Part shown: piece by piece, positions 1-6,600 of the stretch | Numbering within the stretch: position 1 is the first letter of the stretch | Layout of the letters: each line of letters starts with the position of its first letter | IMG/VR virus record: IMGVR_UViG_3300010149_000200 | Location: 1 to 22,465 of that record | DNA: 22,465 bases | From: a virus | Strand: one strand, 5' to 3' | Translations under genes and position numbers: made by a program | Notes under the pieces: generated by a model | Seen by the model: only the letters and a program-made list of their open reading frames with translations | The model's database searches: none | Told to the model about the DNA's origin: nothing

Positions 1-119
1 GCATCTATACTTGCTAATATATCGCTTAACTCTATGACACTATCTGTCGTTCCATAAGTTCCTGTTACTATCATTCTATCTCCAAATACTGTTGGTCTTG
101 GGTCTATTGTTACTGCCAT
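1..119 (-). CDS. Small virion protein, N-terminal part only (runs off the left edge)
   Basis: The ATG at 119-117 shares one base with the stop of the gene before it (TAATG), so the two are translationally coupled. Thirty-nine codons are visible, beginning MAVTIDPRPTVFGDRMIVTG. The visible part is rich in beta-branched residues with alternating hydrophobics and looks like the start of a beta-sheet protein. Short beta-rich proteins at this distance downstream of a major capsid gene are commonly head-completion, decoration or tail components. That role is inferred from position only. The gene was identified by direct translation of the edge sequence. Confidence 0.7.
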   Translation of the reverse strand, partial: MAVTIDPRPTVFGDRMIVTGTYGTTDSVIELSDILASID

Positions 120-493
120 TATTGTTCACTTCCTGTTATTTCCGTATTTTCTTCTTCACTTAAAACTTCCTCAACTACAGGTGGATTCAAGTGAGATTCT
201 ACTAATTCTAAAGCGGCGGTCTTTGTTAGATAACCTGCGCCTGTTTTAATTCCATTGTCTTTGAGCCATTTTAGAATATCTTTTCTAGCCCATGCTACAT
301 CCGGTATACCGTCATCTTGTAAGTCTACTGTAGCAGGTTCATCGCCTTCTATCTTGAAATCTTTTCTTAGGGCTTTCCTGTTTGCCTCAAGCCATGCTTG
401 AGAAACTTCTACAGGTTTACCTCTAATCCAAGACTCACAACTATCTCTTCTACGGGCTTCATAAAAAACCCCTATGTAAGTTACGGTAGGCAT
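119..493 (-). CDS. Small head-tail connector-type protein with a C-terminal HeH/SAP-like helical domain
   Basis: This is a 124-aa protein. The N-terminal half (about 1-50) has a short beta pattern ending in RGKPVEVS. It resembles the small phage proteins with a G-x-x-x-EV motif that sit just after the capsid gene. Residues 71-101 (DILKWLKDNGIKTGAGYLTK onward) match the helix-extension-helix pattern of HeH/SAP-like domains, which are often found in phage minor head proteins and may bind DNA or protein. The tail after 102 is acidic and probably disordered. Translation starts after a clear GAGGTGG site six bases upstream. The gene lies in the same run as the major capsid protein and overlaps the next gene by one base. 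The connector role is inferred from position and architecture. Confidence 0.7.
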   Translation of the reverse strand: MPTVTYIGVFYEARRRDSCESWIRGKPVEVSQAWLEANRKALRKDFKIEGDEPATVDLQDDGIPDVAWARKDILKWLKDNGIKTGAGYLTKTAALELVESHLNPPVVEEVLSEEENTEITGSEQ

Positions 494-502
494 TTAGCCA
501 CC

Positions 503-967
503 TCAATTAAGCATTAGAAGTGTGACTGTACCTGCACCTGCGCCTTCTGCATGTAGTTCAACTGCACTCAATGCGCCACCACCAATAGTAGGTGGTGCGG
601 CATCTGCACCTATTTCACTTGTTCTTACTGAAAGAGTCTTATCTGCAACTTCAAGAGTAGTACCAACTACACCAATAATCTTAGAACAACCTGCGGTAAA
701 CACGAATACTTCTGCATCAGTAGTAGCAAGAGTAAAAGAAATTGTCACCATTCTTAAACTCCCAACTGCATTCCCGTCAGTGTTAGCGGCGTTAAAACCT
801 GCTAATGTACCCGGATAAGAGCCACCTGCGTTTCCATCTAACCAACCTGTTTCTTCTACAGGTGTTCCTGTTCTCATGTCAAGGTCTAATAGTATCTCCA
901 TCGCTGAAAATTCGCTGTCTTCATAACTAATTGTTAATCCATTTTCTATTTCTGTTTGCTTTGCCAT
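503..967 (-). CDS. Beta-rich protein following the capsid gene; decoration/cement protein candidate
   Basis: This is a 154-aa protein rich in Ala, Gly, Thr and Val with alternating hydrophobic strands, a Gly-Gly-Ala run near residues 128-132, and no helix-rich or catalytic segment. It lies directly after the major capsid gene. Its AAGGAGATGA Shine-Dalgarno site (974-983) is identical to that of the capsid gene, which suggests similarly high expression. High expression, a small beta fold and this position fit a capsid decoration or cement protein, but no family is recognised. A tail or fibre component is an alternative. Two cysteines at most are seen, so no metal site is expected. Confidence 0.6.
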   Translation of the reverse strand: MAKQTEIENGLTISYEDSEFSAMEILLDLDMRTGTPVEETGWLDGNAGGSYPGTLAGFNAANTDGNAVGSLRMVTISFTLATTDAEVFVFTAGCSKIIGVVGTTLEVADKTLSVRTSEIGADAAPPTIGGGALSAVELHAEGAGAGTVTLLMLN

Positions 968-973
968 ATTTAA

Positions 974-983
974 TCATCTCCTT
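974..983 (-). promoter_or_regulatory. Strong Shine-Dalgarno site of the 154-aa decoration candidate
   Basis: The minus strand reads AAGGAGATGA, six bases before the ATG at 967. The same ten bases occur in front of the capsid gene and at a nested start at 14058, and I saw no other copies. Confidence 0.7.
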
Positions 984-1005
984 AATATTTTTTCTCCATT
1001 AATCC

Positions 1006-2190
1006 TCACTTTAGGTCACGAATAGAGCCGTGGCCTCCAAAGAAAGTAGTCCAAACTTCTCCCATTGAACGGTACATACCCTCTTGTCCTAGACGGTTAA
1101 TAGCGAATGGGTCACCGGTTTCGATACCGGATTCAAAGTATTGAGTTGGTATAGCAGTTGAGAAATATAGGTAATCAGTGTCTAGGAAGTACATACGACT
1201 TAGACCGTCTTTTGCTATATCCTTAGATGGGATAATAGGTACACCGTTGTAGGTTGCTACGATGAAACCGGCTTCAATACCCGGTACACCCTTAACACCG
1301 TTGTAGGTTGGTGTAACTCTCTTCTCTTCCATGAACCTTTGTTGGCTTTGTAGTAGTTGTTGTAATCTCATTAGAGTATCATATCCAGTTAGGATAACCT
1401 TTGGATTACCACCACGAACCCAAGTCTGTTGGAATAGGGTATCTAGGTGGTCTAAAGATAGAGTTCTTTCAGTAAGACCTGCATCTGTAGCAACATTTAC
1501 TTCTGCGTTAGACCAAGAGTTTGCACTTCGGTCAATAGAGTAAATATCAAGGTCAGCCGCACTGTCAATGTGAGCAGTGTGAGAAGTAGATGCCCCACTT
1601 GCTACAGTAGCGGCATATCCTGTACCTGTACTGTCCATAGTTGAAGAAGCAGTAATTCTATCTAGTGATTCAAAGTCGTTACCTGCCGGAGTATCGGTGT
1701 CTTGTGTAAGCATTTTGTTAATGTGTTCTGCGTGGTGCTTACCCATTTCTTCCTTTAGTACTGAACGAATGTCACCTAGACCGTCATCTTTGTCAGCCAA
1801 GAACATAGCAGTTTCACTCATGTCGAATGTGTGAACAACTGTCTTAGGTTTTGCCGCAATATGTTGGAACACAGGTTTTGTTGTGTCCGGTAGAGTAGCG
1901 TTTTCTGCAACTCCACCACCAACACTGAATGATGGTCTGTCAGTAATAACTCTCCAACCACTTCTTTCCCACGGTCTCTTAGGTAAAATTGAGAATGCGT
2001 TAAACTCTTGGTTCAACTGTGACCAAACTTTTCTACCGTAAATTGCTTGGTAGGTACCTGCTGTTGTACTTAGCATTGGTGCATCTGCTTTCAATAACTC
2101 ACTACCGGAGTAGGAGTAGCCCATAGCGTTTCCTGCACCGTAAAAGTATCTTTCCATATCTGTTATGTTTCTTATGTAATCTCTTGCCAT
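1006..2190 (-). CDS. Major capsid protein, HK97-type (likely)
   Basis: This is a 394-aa protein starting MARDYIRN. The ATG at 2190 is chosen because AAGGAGATGA lies five bases upstream. An ATG nine bases earlier falls inside that site. The order of segments fits an HK97 fold: an N-terminal arm, an extended region around FSILPKRPWERSG, a long spine-type helix (IRSVLKEEMGKHHAEHINKM), a P-domain strand NPKVILTGYDT, a loop GVPIIPSKDI and a C-terminal G-rich end. It follows directly on a protease-scaffold fusion gene, the standard order protease, scaffold, capsid. There is no long N-terminal delta domain, consistent with the scaffold being supplied by the preceding gene. No single diagnostic residue is visible, so the call rests on size, pattern, order and strong translation signal. 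Confidence 0.85.
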   Translation of the reverse strand: MARDYIRNITDMERYFYGAGNAMGYSYSGSELLKADAPMLSTTAGTYQAIYGRKVWSQLNQEFNAFSILPKRPWERSGWRVITDRPSFSVGGGVAENATLPDTTKPVFQHIAAKPKTVVHTFDMSETAMFLADKDDGLGDIRSVLKEEMGKHHAEHINKMLTQDTDTPAGNDFESLDRITASSTMDSTGTGYAATVASGASTSHTAHIDSAADLDIYSIDRSANSWSNAEVNVATDAGLTERTLSLDHLDTLFQQTWVRGGNPKVILTGYDTLMRLQQLLQSQQRFMEEKRVTPTYNGVKGVPGIEAGFIVATYNGVPIIPSKDIAKDGLSRMYFLDTDYLYFSTAIPTQYFESGIETGDPFAINRLGQEGMYRSMGEVWTTFFGGHGSIRDLK

Positions 2191-2195
2191 ATTAG

Positions 2196-2205
2196 TCATC
2201 TCCTT
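2196..2205 (-). promoter_or_regulatory. Shine-Dalgarno site that fixes the capsid-protein start
   Basis: AAGGAGATGA on the minus strand, five bases before the ATG at 2190. It overlaps the upstream in-frame ATG (2199) and so argues against that start. Confidence 0.75.
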
Positions 2206-2223
2206 TTTCTTAATTTATTATCC

Positions 2224-3117
2224 TCAAGCACCCCTGTAGACACTATTTGCTAGTGTGTGTACCTCATCCCAAGACATGTTGCTCAAGTCTTGAGTAGATG
2301 GGATTGTAACATTTGTTGATAGGTCAGCCTTTGCGATTGTTGTACCTTCTGTAGTTAGGTTGTCAATTCTTTCGGAAAGGTTTGAAATTGCCTTCATGAC
2401 TTCACTAATTGGTTCACGAGCATCGAATTGAGCCTTTTCTGCTTCGGACTTTGCGATTGCTTGTTCATTAGCGAATCTTGAAGCAAAGTGTCCTTCTAAG
2501 TCACCACGGAATTGTTGTTCCGTAGCCGCCGCTTTGTAGACTTCATAAGCCGCCTCAATATCGGTTGCTGAAACATTTGATGGGTGAATGTAGGATTTTG
2601 AAAGGTCAGCCGGACCCATAGCCCCTGCCGGTTGTTTTCCACCGCTTTGACTTACTGCGTTAATAGCACCGGTTGATGGGCTACCTGCGGTTTGCCCTCG
2701 GCCTCTAACTTGTCCGGCGAAGTAATCTGCACCATCTACTGTATCCGGGTTGTCGAATCCACCAAGTTGTGCTTTCTCAAGAGCATCAAAATGCTCTCTT
2801 GCTGAATGAGTATCTACACCTGCGGATTTTAGAGTATCTTCCATCCAATTTAGGTACTCGGCACTAATGACATCACTGTATTCATTACCTTTCATGTAAT
2901 TCATTTTGTCATCATCTTTCTTTTCTTTCTTTTTCTCTTTCATTTCTTCTTCGGCCTTCATCTTATCATCCTTCTTTTCTTCTTTGTCGTCGGAATCATC
3001 TTTCTTACCCTTGATATGCTCTCGGAGTTGAGGTGGAATTTCACCTTTCTCCATAGCGTCAAGTCTTGCTTCTAGCCTGTTCATTACTGCGTTTAAGTCA
3101 CTGTCTATATCTGTCAT
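2224..3117 (-). CDS. Possible separately initiated scaffold protein (internal in-frame start)
   Basis: The ATG at 3117 begins MTDIDSDLNAVMNRLEARLD exactly where the protease domain ends and the scaffold part begins. A GTGAG sequence (3123-3127) sits five bases upstream, close to the GGTGA sites used by other genes here. Starting there would give a 297-aa scaffold without protease. Lambda uses the same arrangement for C and Nu3, which is known. Use of this start here is inference, because the site is weaker than the main ones. Confidence 0.35.
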   Translation of the reverse strand: MTDIDSDLNAVMNRLEARLDAMEKGEIPPQLREHIKGKKDDSDDKEEKKDDKMKAEEEMKEKKKEKKDDDKMNYMKGNEYSDVISAEYLNWMEDTLKSAGVDTHSAREHFDALEKAQLGGFDNPDTVDGADYFAGQVRGRGQTAGSPSTGAINAVSQSGGKQPAGAMGPADLSKSYIHPSNVSATDIEAAYEVYKAAATEQQFRGDLEGHFASRFANEQAIAKSEAEKAQFDAREPISEVMKAISNLSERIDNLTTEGTTIAKADLSTNVTIPSTQDLSNMSWDEVHTLANSVYRGA

Positions 3118-3636
3118 TTTACTCACATCTTCTTTTAAAATTCTAAATTGTGCTTCCGGGTTAATCCCTTTTTCACAAATTGTAATTTCATGGAGTTCCA
3201 TTTTACTTATTTCTTGGTATTCTCCGTGTTCCCCATCAGCCTTTCTAACACGCTTGAAAGCCTGTCCACCAATGGAGAATCCTTGCAAATTACCTTTGCG
3301 TATTTCTGCGGCTACTTCACGAGCCTTTTCTATGTCGTTTCGTAGTTTACAAACTACAAACATTCCTGTGTCGTCTACTTCGGACTTCCACATTCTTCCG
3401 TTGGAGTCTACATAGTTATCTATAACTTCTCCAACTTGTATATTAGAGTGAGCCAACTGTACATTCCTGTATCTGTCACTCTTCATAAAACCGTCAAATG
3501 CATCTTTTAATGCACCACGAGTAATCAAATCTCCTTGCTTATCAACAAGTTCTACAGATGCATAACCGGCTACAACTAAATCACTACCACTCTTTAGGAC
3601 TTTCAATCCCGAAGATGGTCGCTGTATAGTTAGCAT
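2224..3636 (-). CDS. S78-type prohead maturation protease fused to a scaffold domain
   Basis: With the ATG at 3636 this is 470 aa; an in-frame TTG at 3648 would add four residues. Residues about 15-170 look like an HK97-type prohead protease: VAGYASVELVDKQGD, the catalytic-histidine segment QLAHSN (His63), the serine segment GFSIGG (Ser121) and the closing MELHEITICEKGINPEAQF. After it come a predicted coiled coil (about 177-196), a highly charged Lys/Glu/Asp linker (about 210-245), and a scaffold-like helical part ending in NMSWDEVHTLAN. Fusion of protease and scaffold is known in many HK97-like viruses. The enzyme would remove scaffold and process head proteins during prohead maturation. 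The C-terminal motif is shared with the 112-aa protein at 10079-10417. A TATA-like box lies just upstream. Confidence 0.88.
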   Translation of the reverse strand: MLTIQRPSSGLKVLKSGSDLVVAGYASVELVDKQGDLITRGALKDAFDGFMKSDRYRNVQLAHSNIQVGEVIDNYVDSNGRMWKSEVDDTGMFVVCKLRNDIEKAREVAAEIRKGNLQGFSIGGQAFKRVRKADGEHGEYQEISKMELHEITICEKGINPEAQFRILKEDVSKMTDIDSDLNAVMNRLEARLDAMEKGEIPPQLREHIKGKKDDSDDKEEKKDDKMKAEEEMKEKKKEKKDDDKMNYMKGNEYSDVISAEYLNWMEDTLKSAGVDTHSAREHFDALEKAQLGGFDNPDTVDGADYFAGQVRGRGQTAGSPSTGAINAVSQSGGKQPAGAMGPADLSKSYIHPSNVSATDIEAAYEVYKAAATEQQFRGDLEGHFASRFANEQAIAKSEAEKAQFDAREPISEVMKAISNLSERIDNLTTEGTTIAKADLSTNVTIPSTQDLSNMSWDEVHTLANSVYRGA

Positions 3637-3661
3637 CAATTCACACAACTTACTGTCATCC

Positions 3662-3669
3662 TATTTATA
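3662..3669 (-). promoter_or_regulatory. Candidate archaeal TATA box (box A) before the protease-scaffold-capsid genes
   Basis: The minus strand reads TATAAATA in one of the few gaps of the gene run (3637-3698). An archaeal TATA box lies about 26 bases before the transcription start, which would put the start close to the ATG at 3636 and give an almost leaderless mRNA. The Shine-Dalgarno match before this ATG is poor, as expected for a leaderless start. It could also be chance in AT-rich DNA. Confidence 0.4.
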
Positions 3670-3698
3670 TTGAACTGATACTTTATGTCTAAAAGAAA

Positions 3699-6600
3699 TT
3701 AATCTACTTTATTAAAATCGGACAACTGCGAAGTATTACCATTCATTTCTATATGTTTTATGGGTTTTTTCTCTTTTTTATTTTTCTTAGGCTCGATTTC
3801 TTTTTCATCACTTCGTTTTCTACCATCATAGTCCGGCATAGTTTCTTCATTAGCCAAACGAGTTGGACCACTTGGAGACTCTATTGGTGTAGCCATATCT
3901 ATACCCAAACCTTTTGGTCCTGTCCATGTCATTTTTTCTTTAGCGAGTGTATCTAAAGCACGAGATATAATTTCTAGTGCTTTTTTAGTAGTTGGTTTAA
4001 GTAATCTATTTTCATCGTCAGCCTCTAATACACCTGCTGACTGTTTATCTTGCCGTTTACGGCTTGGGGGCTTTTCATCTAGTACATCTGTTTTAACTAA
4101 ATGACCATCAAACATAAGCGGTGCAACGGCACTCCAATACGGATACATACTTTCTGCTAATGTAATAGGATAGTTGGATTTTACCATACCACTCAATGCT
4201 GTAGAAGGATTTTCTAAATACCATAAATTACCATGACTTAAGACATCATATTCTACAGTATCTACATCTTTTAATATAACTTTTAATTTATTATTATCAT
4301 ATTCAATATCATGTGGAACTAAAATAGGAGTTAAAGATTTAGTAAGTATATCTAAAGATTCAGCACTAGCCGCACCTTCACCATCACCTTTACCGGTTAT
4401 TTGTTTCATTTGAACATTAAAGACATTTCTTCCACCACGATTTTTTTTAGTTACCCCTGTAATAGATACTCTAACTACATCTCCTACTTTATATGAATCT
4501 CCTTGATTATGTATTGTTCCTATATCCATATACTCTTGTCCATTTACTTCTACTGCTCTATTACCTAATTTTGACCCATCTAAAATTGGTCCTGCGCCTA
4601 ATCTATATGTATGTGAATTTTTACCTTTGACATCTAACACTATGAAATTGTAATCCTTAGTGTTTCTAAGTAGCATCCATTTAGGATGTCGCCTTTCTCC
4701 TTTCATGTATGTAGATTTACCATCTCTTAGTAAAAGCACTTTATGTTCCTTTTGAAGATTAGATATTGTTTCCTCTAAACCTTCTTCGTCTGTCATTTTA
4801 GTATCATGTGGACCGGGTATAATTATATTTTCATGACTATCAAATTGACTTCTTAATAATTTCATTCTTTCAAACATAGTCATATCACTTACATTGTTAG
4901 CATCATAATTTAGAATATCTATTATGTTTAGTTCATCTTCACCTAAGATACCATCTATAACATAATCTCTTTTATTTAACTTTGAAAGATTTTCTTTAAA
5001 CGATTTTTTCAAACCAACTTTTTTACCATCTTCATCGTATGTAGTAATTGTTTCATCTTCACTTACAATAATTACTCTCTTACCATCATACCATTTACTG
5101 ACTACCCACGAACCGCTAAATCCTTTTAGATAGTGTAAATCACTTATCTCAAAAATGCGATGCATCGGTCTAATAGGAGGTGACCATTTTACATCGTCAT
5201 TTTTCATCAATAGTATATCGGGATTTAATAACGATGTGATATATGTAGAAATTTCACTCATAGCGATAGTTGAAGGCTCATCCGATGGAGATAAATATGT
5301 ATCCATATTCACTCCTTGATGTGCCGAGAGAGTAGTTTGAGGCGGTGGTAAATTAGGTAATACTTGTTGTATGGTTTCCTTTCCAAATAATGTATTCAAT
5401 GCTTCTTCACTCACTCTTGGGTAAAAACCCGGTTGGGTATGTTCACCAACTATTGGTTCTCCTTCTATATTAGTTTCAATACCAAATGAGGGTTCTGCTA
5501 CAAACCCTTCATGAATATCTCCTACACCAAATATATTGTAGATAGATGCGTTAGTAGGATTTACTCTACCTATCTTAGAATGTGTACCTAAACCTGCTCT
5601 AGCAACTGTTTCAGTTGTAGGTGCTTCAAATGCACTTTCTAATATGCCACCTTTTTCATCCATTAATTTTCTCTCATCTAATACAATTAAAGAATCTAAA
5701 TTATTTCTAGTAGTAGCGGTAACTTTCTTAACTCCTTTACCCATGTTTTTTGCACCGTGAGCATCAAATTCTCTAGCATGGAAAAATTCTAATCCACTAT
5801 TTTGCATTGACTGACCAAAATGTTTTGCGTTAAGAATATGATTTAGTGATTGAGATAATCCATGTATAGGATTTGCTTTCCAATTTTCATTTTCTTTTCT
5901 TGCTCTCCTTTGTGCAATAGTTATCGCATTATGTATATTTGAATTATGTAAATCATGATGAAACTTATCATTACTGTTTAAGTCATCATATTCAGCACCC
6001 ATAATATCATCATTAGGAGTATGTAAATGAGATATATCTGCATTTCCTATTTTTGATAATGTACCACTTGTAAGCATATTACCAACTGTTGAAACAAATA
6101 ATGGTTGTTGTCTCAAAGAAGATTCATTAATAATATTAGCAACATGTTCTTTCATAGCGGGAGTTTTTTCTAAGTTTAATTTATTAATTACTTCATCAAC
6201 TGACATGTTACCATCTATTTCTGCACCATTTTCTAGTAAATGATTAGCAATAGCACCATGTTCATTAATTTCTTTTGGTTTTTGACTGACCACATTGTAA
6301 TCTATTCCATAAGTTACAGGAGATAAATCGTGATTATCTGTCGCTAAAATATGCCTTTGTGTGTCAGCCAATAATTTTTGCACATTATGTATAAACTGCA
6401 CAGGGTTACTAGTGTCAAAAGCATCCGGTTGTTGTTCAAGAACTAACGGTATTATGTTATTTTTAGCGTAATCAACAACTGTATCATGGTGAGACTGTAA
6501 CATATCTAAATACTGTTTAGCATTAATTTTCCAATGTGATGTAGGTTTATCTTTTTGTTTTGTAGATAGTTGAACTTGATTTAATTGAACCACAGCATCT

